A stretch of DNA of 64,000 nt from Litorimonas sp947503715 (GCF_050271975.1 NZ_CP189850.1:1612001-1676000); one strand, 5' to 3'; shown: positions 43,960 to 52,837, counted from the stretch's first letter. Notes: generated by a model not told the origin, from the sequence alone. Numbers and translations are program-made.

Positions 43960-44205
43960 ATGCGCGTTGTCGATGTGGTCATAGATAAGATTTACGTGCC
44001 GGGAGCGCGTCAAAAGACGCTGGACCAAGATAAAGTCGTCGAATTGGCGGAAGATATTCTGGAGAACGGCTTACAAAAACCGATTTATGTTCGCCTCGGC
44101 AAGGACCGCTATGTGTTGCAAGAGGGTCTGCACCGAATGGAAGCGATGAAGCTTCTCGGAGAGAAAATTATCGACGGTCACATTGTTGCGGCCCAAAGAA
44201 AATAG
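43960..44205 (+). CDS. Minimal ParB/sulfiredoxin-like domain protein
   Basis: 81 residues, consisting only of a ParB N-terminal-like fold: VVDVVIDKIYVPGARQKTLDQDKVVELAEDI, then LQKPIYVRLGKDRYVLQEGLHRMEAMKLLGE, where the GxHR-type motif is the CTP or substrate-binding box. No helix-turn-helix, so not a partition protein. Small stand-alone versions are common in alphaproteobacteria and unstudied. It lies 9 bp before the dehalogenase gene, so the two are probably co-transcribed. Confidence 0.8.
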   Translation: MRVVDVVIDKIYVPGARQKTLDQDKVVELAEDILENGLQKPIYVRLGKDRYVLQEGLHRMEAMKLLGEKIIDGHIVAAQRK

Positions 44206-44214
44206 GATTTAAAT

Positions 44215-45117
44215 ATGCAAGCCCTTCGCACGCCGGATGATCGTTTCGACAACCTGCCTGATTACGATTTCGAGCCGCATTATTGCGAGGTCGGAGAGGG
44301 GCTTCGTCTTCACTATGTCGATACGGGTCCGAAGGCGGGGCGAACAGTTATTATGATGCATGGCGAGCCGAGTTGGTCCTTTCTCTATCGCTTCATGATC
44401 CGGAATCTGGCCGAGGCAGGCTACCGCGTTCTCGCGCCGGATCTGATCGGATTTGGCCGGTCGGATAAGCCGACGGAAATGTCGGATTATTCCTATAATG
44501 GACATGTCGCGTGGATGCAGGACTGGCTGGACCAGATGGATGTGTCTGACGTCGTGCTGTTCTGTCAGGATTGGGGCGGGTTGATCGGCTTGCGCCTTGT
44601 CGCGGAAAATCCGGATCGCTTCGCCGCTGTTATGGCGGGGAATACGGGGCTGCCCGTCGGGAAGGGCACGCCGTCAGACGCCTTCCTGAAATGGCAAAAA
44701 TTCTCGCAATCCGTGCCGGAATTTCCAACGGGCATGATTCTGCAGGGCGCAACGTCCCGCGATCTGACAACGGAAGAGGTCGCTGCCTATGACGCGCCTT
44801 ATCCTGATGAGAGCTATAAGGCTGGAGCCCGCATCTTCCCCGCGCTCGTGCCGACCCATCCGGATATGGCGGGTGTCGCGGACAATATCGCAGCATGGGA
44901 GGTGTTCAAACAGTGGAACAAACCCTTCCTCACAGCCTTCTCCGACGAAGATCCCGTCACGAAAGGCGGCGAAGCGGTGTTCCAGAAACTCATTCCGGGC
45001 GCTACGGGGCAACCACATAAAATCCTGAAGGGCGGCGGACATTTCCTCCAAGAAGATGTTCATGCCGAATTGAGTGATATGCTGATTGGATTATGTACGA
45101 GGTTTGGGGAAAATTAG
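44215..45117 (+). CDS. Haloalkane dehalogenase
   Basis: 300 residues, alpha/beta hydrolase. HGEPSW (49-54) is the oxyanion motif; nucleophile D119 and the adjacent halide-binding W120 are in FCQDWGGLIGLR; a second candidate halide Trp lies in the cap (FLKWQKFSQ); catalytic His is in GGGHFLQED near the end. The length and motifs fit subfamily I (DhlA/DhmA type). It converts haloalkanes to alcohols and halide. An intrinsic terminator follows. Confidence 0.9.
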   Translation: MQALRTPDDRFDNLPDYDFEPHYCEVGEGLRLHYVDTGPKAGRTVIMMHGEPSWSFLYRFMIRNLAEAGYRVLAPDLIGFGRSDKPTEMSDYSYNGHVAWMQDWLDQMDVSDVVLFCQDWGGLIGLRLVAENPDRFAAVMAGNTGLPVGKGTPSDAFLKWQKFSQSVPEFPTGMILQGATSRDLTTEEVAAYDAPYPDESYKAGARIFPALVPTHPDMAGVADNIAAWEVFKQWNKPFLTAFSDEDPVTKGGEAVFQKLIPGATGQPHKILKGGGHFLQEDVHAELSDMLIGLCTRFGEN

Positions 45118-45158
45118 TGGTTCACGCAAATAGGGCAGTCGTAAAACATTGAACATTC

Positions 45159-45185
45159 AGGCCCGCTTCGGCGGGTCTTTTTTTT
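45159..45185 (+). terminator. Intrinsic terminator after the dehalogenase gene
   Basis: CCCGC, TTCG tetraloop, GCGGG with outer pairs including one G-U, then eight T. Typical strong terminator, 41 bp after the stop. Confidence 0.92.
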
Positions 45186-45344
45186 GGTTCAAATGAAAAA
45201 ACAATCTTAGATTTTATATATTTACATACCCAAACCACGCCCGTTTGGAGGAAAGGGAATATTAATCCTCTTTAACTTTTGTCAGTTCCCCGTTTGACTT
45301 CACGGAAACGTGAGCTTAGCGCCGATTCAGGAGGACCTATAAAA

Positions 45345-47336
45345 ATGACAAAATTAAATAAATTTCTAATGGCCGGAACGGGGCTTGGCCTTACGCTTTC
45401 AATGGCGGGTGCTGCAGTTGCGGCGCCGAATGACAGAACGGATAAAGTGCTCAAGCACTGGACGGCGGAACGTATCGCGGCGGCGGAGCCCCGCGACATG
45501 CTGATCGATCATCGGGGAATGGGCTATATTCGCGGTAAAAAAGGAAAGCTGACGCCGCATGGTCACGCCATGAAGTCAGAGCTGACATCAAATACGCGGC
45601 GCGTGAATACGAAAAACTGGGACGCACAGGTTACGCAAGATAATCAGGCCCCAACCGTTTCGTCCAGAACACCGGCCAATGGTGCCATCATCGGAACCAG
45701 CCAGACATTCTCAGCCGTTGTCACAGATGTTGACGGCGTCCGCGAGGTCAATTTCGAAGTCACTTTTAACGGTCAAACGTCTACATTTGCGGGGACAAAT
45801 GTTGGCAATGATACATATGAGGTCACAGTTTCTGGCTTCACCTCCGGCTCGGGGAGCTGGCGCGTGCTGTCACGTGATAATGTCAAACGTAAAGGCGGCA
45901 ATAGCGGCGCGACCGGTTCCTACGGTTTCACCGTTGAAGGTGGTAATGGCGGCGGTGGAGGCGGCGGCGGTGTCGTTGCAAACTCACGTTGGGCCAATGG
46001 GGGCGCCATTCAAACGGCGGCCGGACGTCTTCTCTATGAGATGCCAAATGGTGGCGGCTGGTCCGGTTATGTCTGTTCCGGTACGGTTGCGACAGACGGT
46101 ACAACCGGAAGGTCCATCATCATCACGGCGGCGCATTGTGTCTATGATGATGCGGATGCGTCTTTTGCGCGGAATGTGATTTTCATCCCGAATCAGGACG
46201 GCACGACGGGCGGTAGCACGGACCGCGATTGTTTCAACGATCCGGAAGGCTGCTGGGTCACAGACTTCGGCGTTGTCGAGCAGAACTGGACGACGAGTGT
46301 CTTCCCGAATAACATCCCTTGGGATTACGCCTATTACGTTGTCGGTGATAATGGCAATCATTCCGGCAATGGTACGGGCGGTGCGCTTGACGCTGCGGTC
46401 GGCAGCTTCGATGTCAGTTTCGCAGCCCCGAATGTGAATGACGGACAGCCCGGTGAGTTTACGCAGGATTGGACCCATGCGCTGGGCTATTCCTATTCTG
46501 ATGATCCGTTCTTCATGTATTCCGCCGAGGATATGACGACAGAAGGATCGGATAATTGGTGGTTGCCGTCCAGCCAGCTTTCCGGCGGTTCATCCGGTGG
46601 ACCCTGGATTCAACCGATGGATGAGGCCACCGGAACAGGCTCTCTTATGTCCGTCAATAGCTGGGGTTTCACGACCTCTGACGGGATGGCGGGTCCGTTC
46701 CTGAATGGCACAACCGCACAGTGTTTGTTTGATGCAGCGAAAACCGCTGATCTGGGCCTGAGCGGAAATGCGGATGGCCAGCAAGGTCTGGTCGTTGACC
46801 CGTCGACATGTGGCACGACGCCTCCGGTCAATACACCACCAACAGCCAGCTTCTCTGAGAGCTGTACGGACCTGACCTGTAGCTTCACGGATGGTTCCTC
46901 CGACAGTGACGGCAGTGTTGTATCGCGCAGTTGGAGCTTCGGCGACGGCGCGTCTTCGAGCGCACAGAACCCGTCGCATAGCTATGCAGCGGCCGGAACC
47001 TATACCGTTACCCTGACTGTAACCGATGATGACGGGGCGAGCGCCAGCACAAGCTCCAGCGTCACGGTCAGTGAAGGCGGCACGGGCGGCGTTGATGTGA
47101 ACCTGTCTTCCGTCAGTGCTTATAAGGTCAAGGGCAAGAAGCGTTGGGACTACAATTGGAACGGCGCAACGAGTTCTTCTGTCGATATCTATCTTGATGG
47201 GTCGGTTGTTTCCACGACCGCTAATGACGGGTTCTTTACGCTGACGTCGAACAGCAAGGGCGGCGGTGCGCATAGTCATCAGGTTTGCGAGGCCGGAACG
47301 TCGACCTGTTCCGATGTTGTGAACACCGTCTTCTAG
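45345..47336 (+). CDS. Secreted trypsin-like serine protease with PKD domain
   Basis: 663 residues, ATG 45345 with a strong CAGGAGG site. Signal peptide (1-26, ending AVAA), an acidic and basic propeptide (27-100), an Ig-like domain (about 100-195, with PANGAIIGTSQTF), a Gly-rich linker (GGNGGGGGGGGVV), and a chymotrypsin-fold protease with H264 (TAAHC), D327 (WDYAYY) and S417 (GGSSGGPW). A PKD domain (about 495-580, SWSFGDGASSSAQNPSHSYAAAGTYTV) and a C-terminal beta domain follow. Likely an extracellular protease for proteins or polymers. The following terminator makes it a single-gene unit. Confidence 0.92.
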   Translation: MTKLNKFLMAGTGLGLTLSMAGAAVAAPNDRTDKVLKHWTAERIAAAEPRDMLIDHRGMGYIRGKKGKLTPHGHAMKSELTSNTRRVNTKNWDAQVTQDNQAPTVSSRTPANGAIIGTSQTFSAVVTDVDGVREVNFEVTFNGQTSTFAGTNVGNDTYEVTVSGFTSGSGSWRVLSRDNVKRKGGNSGATGSYGFTVEGGNGGGGGGGGVVANSRWANGGAIQTAAGRLLYEMPNGGGWSGYVCSGTVATDGTTGRSIIITAAHCVYDDADASFARNVIFIPNQDGTTGGSTDRDCFNDPEGCWVTDFGVVEQNWTTSVFPNNIPWDYAYYVVGDNGNHSGNGTGGALDAAVGSFDVSFAAPNVNDGQPGEFTQDWTHALGYSYSDDPFFMYSAEDMTTEGSDNWWLPSSQLSGGSSGGPWIQPMDEATGTGSLMSVNSWGFTTSDGMAGPFLNGTTAQCLFDAAKTADLGLSGNADGQQGLVVDPSTCGTTPPVNTPPTASFSESCTDLTCSFTDGSSDSDGSVVSRSWSFGDGASSSAQNPSHSYAAAGTYTVTLTVTDDDGASASTSSSVTVSEGGTGGVDVNLSSVSAYKVKGKKRWDYNWNGATSSSVDIYLDGSVVSTTANDGFFTLTSNSKGGGAHSHQVCEAGTSTCSDVVNTVF

Positions 47337-47363
47337 TTTCAGATTAGATATTTTATCAAGATA

Positions 47364-47391
47364 TGACCGGCTTTGGCCGGTCATTTTTTTT
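47364..47391 (+). terminator. Intrinsic terminator after the protease gene
   Basis: TGACCGGC, short T-rich loop, GGCCGGTCA, then eight T. It separates the protease gene from the convergent helicase gene. Confidence 0.92.
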
Positions 47392-47424
47392 AATTAAAGT
47401 TATTTGAAATTCGAGAGCGTGGTA

Positions 47425-49425
47425 TTATTTCCGCTTCCGCGTGTTTTTCCGCTCACCCTTTTTAACGCCGCCTTTTTCCTTTAGTGCCGCCACGCGGGCG
47501 AGTTTTTTCTTGTGCGGCTTTTTCGGCTTTCCGCCCTCAACTGCATGAGGTGACGGCATGTCACCGCCCGTTTTTTTGCGGGATTTGCGTTTGAACGTGC
47601 CTTCTTCGAAGTTGCCTTTTCGCTTCGGCGTATCTCCATCATTATAGGTCTTAGGCTTGTCGTCATATGATTTCGCCTTGCCGCGAGGTTTATCGTTATA
47701 GGACTTTTTCTTCCCGCCATAAGAATTGCCCTTATCGCCATAAGGTTTTTTACGCGATTTACCGGAACGGTTATCCCGGTCTCGAGAGCGGTGGCCGTCC
47801 GTTGGCTGGCTGAGATTCGGTTTGCCCGCGACGCGTGAGACTGTGATGGCCGCCTCGATTTTCATATCCGGCCCGATGGTTTTCAGAAAGCCCTCGACAC
47901 CTTTTGGCGCGACTTCGACAAATGTTTCGCGGTCGATGATTTTGATCGCGCCGATCTCGCCTTTCTTCAGACCACCGGATTTCATCAACATGGGCAGGAT
48001 CCATTTCGGTTCCGCCTTTTGCTTGCGTCCGACATTGAGGGAGAACCAGACACCATCGTCAAAATCCGCACGTGGAGTTTTCGGCCCGCGCTCTTCTTTT
48101 GATGGCTTGTAATTGGCAGGCAGCAAGTCCTCCGGCGCGGATTGACCTTCGCGATATTGGCGGATGAAGGCCGTTGCGATATGATCGGGTGAGTACGCTT
48201 TCAGCAGGCGCGCGACCATGGTCCGCTCTTCCTCTGTCACTTCGGCCTCTAGTGTCATATTGTCCAAGAGACGTTCATTATCCTTGGCAATAATCGCATC
48301 CGCACTCGGGGCTTCGCCCCATTCGGCGGTGATGCCCGCATCGCGCAGAAGGCGTTCCGCATTCCGGCGGCGGCTGGGCGCGACGATGAGGGCGGAAACA
48401 CCTTTGCGCCCCGCACGACCCGTCCGGCCCGACCGATGGAGCAGGGCTTCGCGGTTGCGCGGCACATCGGCATGTACGACGAGTTCGAGGTCCGGCAGGT
48501 CCAAGCCCCGCGCAGCCACATCCGTCGCGACGCAGACTTGCGCCCGACCATCGCGCAGCGCTTGCAGCGCATTGCTACGCTCGGCCTGTGACAGCTCACC
48601 GGAGAGCGAGACGACTGAAAATCCGCGATTATTAAAACGCTGAGTCATGCGGTTCACGGCGACGCGCGTATCGCCAAAGACGATCGCATTTTTCGCATTG
48701 TAAAAGCGCAGCACATTGATGATCGCATTTTCACGGTCAGCGTTGGAAACCGTCATGACTTGATAGTCGATGTCGAGATGCTGTTTGGCTTCTGCGGCGG
48801 TGTTGACGCGCACGGCGTTGCGTTGATATTTCTTGGTCATGCCCAGAATAGTTTTCGGAACCGTGGCGGAGAACATGAGCGTCCGGCGCTCGGATGGTGA
48901 GGCATTTAGGATAAGTTCCAATTCCTCACGGAATCCCATTTTCAGCATTTCATCGGCCTCATCCAGGACGAGGCATTTGATCTCGGACATATCGAGTGCG
49001 CCGCGATTAATGTGATCGCAGAGACGACCCGGCGTTCCGACGACGATATGGGCGCCGCGTTGCAGGGCGTTGCGTTCCTGGCGGGCATCCATGCCGCCGA
49101 CACAACTCATCGTCTTCGCGCCGGCTTCGCGGTAGAGCCAGTCAATCTCGCGCTTAACCTGCATCGCGAGTTCACGGGTCGGCGCGATACAGAGGGCGAG
49201 GGGGGCGTCGGCGCGAAGAAACGCGCCCGCGTTGCCTAAGAGCGTTGACGCCATCGCGAGGCCGAAGGCGACCGTTTTACCGGACCCCGTTTGCGCGGAG
49301 ACGAGCAGGTCTTGACCCAGAAGGTCAGGGTCCAGAACGGAGTCTTGGACAGGGGTCAGTTTTTCATATCCTTTTTTCGCCAAAGCGTCAGCGAGCGCGG
49401 GATGCGCATGGGTCATGTTGGACAT
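47425..49425 (-). CDS. DEAD-box RNA helicase (DeaD/CsdA-like)
   Basis: 666 residues from the ATG at 49425 (MSNMTH); a longer reading to 49497 adds an unlikely N-terminus. Motifs: Q-motif LTPVQDSVL, Walker A AQTGSGKT, DEAD in VLDEADEML, SAT in FSATVPK and HRSGRTGRAG. It has a DbpA-type RNA-binding domain (residues about 470-550, IGAIKIIDRETFVEVA) and a very basic Lys/Arg/Asp-rich tail of about 110 residues. It acts in ribosome assembly or mRNA turnover, often in the cold. Confidence 0.94.
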   Translation of the reverse strand: MSNMTHAHPALADALAKKGYEKLTPVQDSVLDPDLLGQDLLVSAQTGSGKTVAFGLAMASTLLGNAGAFLRADAPLALCIAPTRELAMQVKREIDWLYREAGAKTMSCVGGMDARQERNALQRGAHIVVGTPGRLCDHINRGALDMSEIKCLVLDEADEMLKMGFREELELILNASPSERRTLMFSATVPKTILGMTKKYQRNAVRVNTAAEAKQHLDIDYQVMTVSNADRENAIINVLRFYNAKNAIVFGDTRVAVNRMTQRFNNRGFSVVSLSGELSQAERSNALQALRDGRAQVCVATDVAARGLDLPDLELVVHADVPRNREALLHRSGRTGRAGRKGVSALIVAPSRRRNAERLLRDAGITAEWGEAPSADAIIAKDNERLLDNMTLEAEVTEEERTMVARLLKAYSPDHIATAFIRQYREGQSAPEDLLPANYKPSKEERGPKTPRADFDDGVWFSLNVGRKQKAEPKWILPMLMKSGGLKKGEIGAIKIIDRETFVEVAPKGVEGFLKTIGPDMKIEAAITVSRVAGKPNLSQPTDGHRSRDRDNRSGKSRKKPYGDKGNSYGGKKKSYNDKPRGKAKSYDDKPKTYNDGDTPKRKGNFEEGTFKRKSRKKTGGDMPSPHAVEGGKPKKPHKKKLARVAALKEKGGVKKGERKNTRKRK

Positions 49426-49569
49426 GGTACGGTCTTTCTGCCGATGGGTCGATGCCCGGTCAGCGGGTGATCGATCACGTCGATCCGCGTGGCCCACTCA
49501 GGATTAAAAGGCCGTCCGCGCCCTCTATGGTGTTTGTGCGGCTTTGTATAGCAGTGTGTGCGGTGACGG

Positions 49570-49890
49570 TCAGTTGGAGAAAAGAGTTTGCCAAAGTAGA
49601 GTTCGTATATCGGGGAAGGCGAGTGCGAAAATCGTAATAACTTGCAACACAACAATTATTTGCAGTTGAAGTTTGAAAGGTTGTTTACGCGTTTTGTGAC
49701 GAAATTTTTGTTGCGCCCAGATGCATCCTAGTGTTCCGCCCAGCAGTGCAATGAATAGAAGCGTGCTCTCCGAAATCCGTCGATCCCGACTTTGAGCCGC
49801 GCGCTTATCCACGAAGAAAGCGGTGTAGCCGACAAAATTTATGAGCAGGACATAAACCGCTATGGCGAAACCGATATAAAGACGTAGCAT
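49570..49890 (-). CDS. DUF1294 membrane protein
   Basis: 106 residues with three membrane segments and the DUF1294 motif VGYTAFFVDKRAAQSRDRRISESTLLFIALLGGTLGC. Function unknown. Often found beside cold-shock genes; here it is next to a helicase gene on the same strand. The 700 bp upstream are noncoding and full of inverted repeats. Confidence 0.88.
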   Translation of the reverse strand: MLRLYIGFAIAVYVLLINFVGYTAFFVDKRAAQSRDRRISESTLLFIALLGGTLGCIWAQQKFRHKTRKQPFKLQLQIIVVLQVITIFALAFPDIRTLLWQTLFSN

Positions 49891-50066
49891 AAGACCTCAG
49901 ACCTTATAGTTGAAATATAAATACTTGGCCAAGCGTCAACGTTCGCAGCCCCCGGATATTTTCTGTGGGTCTGCCGGATAGCGCATGTCCGTAAAAGGTG
50001 GACAGTCCGCGTGGCCGATACCCTTACCGGATACCGTAGTTTTAATTTTGTTTCGCAAAGGCATCG

Positions 50067-50153
50067 GTGCATTTGGCTGACGCCAATTGCACGACCACGC
50101 GGCAGCGGTTTTTGATATGATGGTCCGTGCAATTTGCTGAAAGCAAAATGCAC
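50067..50153. repeat. Two related hairpins
   Basis: Hairpin A, 50067-50092: GTGCATTTGGC, loop TGAC, GCCAATTGCAC (10 of 11 pairs). Hairpin B, 50127-50153: GTGCAATTTGCT, loop GAA, AGCAAAATGCAC (11 of 12 pairs). The reverse complement of B aligns with A, so the two are copies of one element, 60 bp apart. No T run follows either. Confidence 0.8.
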
Positions 50154-50262
50154 TGGGTCCCGCAGTCGCGCCTCCGTCTAGTCGTCTCCCGTAAGAGACA
50201 CTTCCGTTCGAGGCCCGGCGGTCAACGCTCGCCATAAAAGACCCGGCACACGTAAAACGTCC

Positions 50263-50347
50263 GCAATCGACCCCGTGAGTCGATTGCAGTGTCGCGCCGA
50301 ACCGCTATGCGGTTCGGTTCCTCGGAATTTGACTAGCAGTCAAATTC
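50263..50347. repeat. Three consecutive perfect stem-loops
   Basis: Stem 1, 50263-50287: GCAATCGAC, 7-base loop, GTCGATTGC (9 bp). Stem 2, 50297-50317: CCGAACCGC, TAT loop, GCGGTTCGG (9 bp). Stem 3, 50325-50347: GAATTTGACT, AGC loop, AGTCAAATTC (10 bp). Spacers are 9 and 7 bases. All pairs are Watson-Crick. Three perfect hairpins in 85 bp is well beyond what random sequence gives. Confidence 0.85.
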
Positions 50348-50473
50348 TGTCGTCACGTCCAATAACCAACAAACCACGATCGATTGCCTGTCCACGTCAT
50401 CAGAACGAGTTTGAATATAGGACAGGTCGGGCAAGTTGGGGATTATGTTTTTTTCTGGGATAGCCGAAGTGTA

Positions 50474-50502
50474 GGCGCGATTGATTGATTGTCTCTCGCG
50501 CC
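50474..50502. repeat. Hairpin upstream of the RloC-like gene
   Basis: GGCGCGA at 50474-50480 pairs with TCGCGCC at 50496-50502 around a 15-base loop. It lies about 90 bp before the start codon of the RloC-like gene and might act on its mRNA leader or promoter. Confidence 0.5.
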
Positions 50503-50590
50503 AAATAAGCTAAGCGTATTTGCTTTCAACAAGAAATTGTACTTTAGAGTTGGTTAAACGATAGATTTATATCGGGTAATTAGGTGTTGC

Positions 50591-52837
50591 ATGATAACGA
50601 ATTTCAAAACCATTAAAAATTTGGGTGTTTTCAATAATTATAGCCATCCCCCAGAGTTACCGCAATTTAAGCGGTTTAATCTTATTTACGGAACCAATGG
50701 CTCGGGGAAAACAACAATCTCAAGATTCTTCAATGATTTGAACTCAGGAGAGGCCGCAGGGTTTCCGGAGCTCAAATATAGGATTGAGTCCGATGAAGGT
50801 AGCTTTTCGGAAGGGCAGCCGTATTCACGGCAGATCAGGGTTTTTAACTCCGAGTATGTAGATAAAAATATTGGCGAAATTGAAGGCCAATTACACCCTA
50901 TTTTTATCATAGGCGAGGACAACACATTACTAGCCGCTCAGCTTGCGGAGGATGAGGCGAATTATCAGGAACTAGAGGCAAAAATATCGGCGCAAACATT
51001 AGCAAAAACGCAACTCCTCAAGGAGCGCGGACAAGAGTTCACAAATATCGCTCGCACGATAGGAGAAGATTGGGTGGGTACGTCCACTCGTAAATACAAT
51101 AAGACTAACGCTGAAAAATCCTTTACAAATATGGAAGAGTCGAAGTTGTTAAGTTCAGAGGAACTTGTCCAATCGAAGGCGGCTCTTAAACAAAATGTCC
51201 TCGACAAAGTCGAAAAACCAAAGTTTCCTAACGTGTCAGTATCAGCGCACCCAAAACCAATAAGTGTGCTTGATGCCATTTCAAATATATTAGATGCAAC
51301 AAAATCTGTAGTTAAAGAGAGTGCTACATCCATCGCAATTGAGGGCCTTAAATCTAATCCTCAGCTATCGAATTGGGTAGAGCAAGGGCGAGATATTCAT
51401 ACGTCTACGGATGTCTGTCAATATTGCCTGCAACCAATCCCTCTTTCACGGGAAGAAGCGCTGCAACAACACTTCAACGACTCTGATTCGGCATTGAAAA
51501 CTAAAGTGACTGACTTCATTGCAGACGCTGAGATATGCATCAAAGCTATTGAAAGTCTCGAAATTTCTCACCGTGATAAACTTTATGAAGAAAGTCGTGA
51601 AGAGTATGCAAAAGCGCTGGATGTCCTTAATTCACACCAAGATGAGCTATGCGTATTTCTATATGCTATTATAGGTATTCTGGAGGATAAGTTAACACGC
51701 CGTACAGAGAGTTACGCTGTTGGAATTCTACCCCAAGATACAAAACCATGCCGCGATAATATGGCGAAAATCATCAAGTTGATAGATTATACTAATTCCG
51801 AAACTGAGGCGTTCACGCGTCGAATAAAAGAAAAGCAAGACTTAATCGAACATCACCATTTGAGTTCGATAAAAGATAGAGTCGCCGAGTTGGACACGAA
51901 AATCGCCAGCGCAACAGAATTATTAAGTTCATATCAAAACGGCGTTGAAGGCGATGAGGAAAATATGGGAATTATAGCTTTAAAGGCTAGAATAGATTCT
52001 GCACGAACGACGCTTTCTGACTCCCACAGAGGAGCGGAGGATCTATCAAAAAAGCTGGAAACATTTTTAGGAAGGCCCGACCTTAAATTTGTTCCAGAAG
52101 ATGAGGGTTATCGTATAGAAAGGTTTGGCCGCCCTGCACAGAAATTGAGTGAAGGTGAAAAAACGGCGATAACGTTTCTCTATTTCGTTGTAGGCCTGAA
52201 AGATAGTGAATTCACGTTATCTGAAGGCATCGTAGTCATAGACGACCCTATTTCCAGTCTTGACGCTGCATCAATTTATCAGGCATTTGGTTTTTTAAAA
52301 ATTGCAGTTCAAGAAGCCAAGCAGGTATTTCTTCTCACCCATAATTTCAACTTCCTCAAACTTTTGCTAAATTGGCTTCAACGGGGTCACGGTAAACGTT
52401 CATCATATTATATGCTCGCGTGTACACAGTCTCCCACTTCTCGCGAGACAAAAATTTGTGAACTAGATAAAACTTTGAGAGAAGCGTCAAACGAGTATCA
52501 ATATCTCTTTAAAACACTCAAAGATTTTCAATCTGACGGCACAATTGCCAATTCGTATCATATTCCAAATATTGTCAGAAAAGTCTTAGAAACCTTTTTA
52601 GATCATCACTCAACTGGATCTAATCTGTACAAGAAGCTCGTAAAACTTGACTATGACGAGCAAAAAAAGACAGCTCTTTATAAATATGCTAATGACTTAT
52701 CCCATCCGACTTTTTCGGGGCTTGATCCTGCATTAGTAGGCGAAACTCAAACAAATGTAGGAATAGTCTTACGAATGATCGAAGAAGTCGCACCGTTACA
52801 TTTTAAAACGCTAGAAGATAATATTATTCAGCATTAA
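50591..52837 (+). CDS. RloC/PrrC-like ABC ATPase, candidate anticodon-nuclease defence protein
   Basis: 748 residues, AAA_13 (PrrC/RloC) family. Walker A GTNGSGKTT at 34-42, FNSEYVDKNI and PIFIIGED near 85-110, coiled coils interrupted by a Cys pair at 276 and 279 (CQYC, zinc-hook type, an RloC trait), ABC signature LSEGEKTA (519-526), Walker B VVIDDP (548-553), LTHNFNF. The C-terminus has R663, E667 (RKVLE) and H705 (SHP), positions resembling the PrrC Arg-Glu-His nuclease triad. RloC cuts tRNA anticodons after phage or DNA stress. No restriction-modification genes are adjacent. Visibly AT-rich and likely transferred. Confidence 0.82.
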   Translation: MITNFKTIKNLGVFNNYSHPPELPQFKRFNLIYGTNGSGKTTISRFFNDLNSGEAAGFPELKYRIESDEGSFSEGQPYSRQIRVFNSEYVDKNIGEIEGQLHPIFIIGEDNTLLAAQLAEDEANYQELEAKISAQTLAKTQLLKERGQEFTNIARTIGEDWVGTSTRKYNKTNAEKSFTNMEESKLLSSEELVQSKAALKQNVLDKVEKPKFPNVSVSAHPKPISVLDAISNILDATKSVVKESATSIAIEGLKSNPQLSNWVEQGRDIHTSTDVCQYCLQPIPLSREEALQQHFNDSDSALKTKVTDFIADAEICIKAIESLEISHRDKLYEESREEYAKALDVLNSHQDELCVFLYAIIGILEDKLTRRTESYAVGILPQDTKPCRDNMAKIIKLIDYTNSETEAFTRRIKEKQDLIEHHHLSSIKDRVAELDTKIASATELLSSYQNGVEGDEENMGIIALKARIDSARTTLSDSHRGAEDLSKKLETFLGRPDLKFVPEDEGYRIERFGRPAQKLSEGEKTAITFLYFVVGLKDSEFTLSEGIVVIDDPISSLDAASIYQAFGFLKIAVQEAKQVFLLTHNFNFLKLLLNWLQRGHGKRSSYYMLACTQSPTSRETKICELDKTLREASNEYQYLFKTLKDFQSDGTIANSYHIPNIVRKVLETFLDHHSTGSNLYKKLVKLDYDEQKKTALYKYANDLSHPTFSGLDPALVGETQTNVGIVLRMIEEVAPLHFKTLEDNIIQH

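Larger units (their letters stand above)
49891..50590. other. Noncoding stretch rich in stem-loops
   Basis: 700 bp between the DUF1294 and RloC-like genes. Short open frames exist on both strands but have no family likeness and cross the inverted repeats, so I treat the stretch as noncoding. Seven or more hairpins can be drawn (listed separately where strong). A T-rich run lies at 50448-50455. The last 100 bp are AT-rich and probably hold the promoter of the RloC-like gene. A small unrecognised gene cannot be excluded. Confidence 0.7.

Noticed and set aside
49936..50235. Minus-strand open frame of 99 residues across the hairpin region
   Set aside because: No family likeness, and the frame runs through two related inverted repeats that explain the lack of stops; kept as a caution only.
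50160..50235. tRNA-like sequence with a TTCGAGG loop
   Set aside because: The T-arm stem does not pair and no acceptor or anticodon stem can be formed.
50067..50347. CRISPR array
   Set aside because: The repeats differ from each other, are inverted rather than direct, and spacers are only a few bases.
50275..50463. Plus-strand open frame of 62 residues
   Set aside because: It begins inside a perfect stem-loop and consists largely of hairpin sequence; no ribosome site.
50067..50560. Integron attC array
   Set aside because: One GTTAAAC core-like heptamer occurs near 50554, but no matching RYYYAAC partner or paired core sites flank the hairpins, and no integrase is present in the window.
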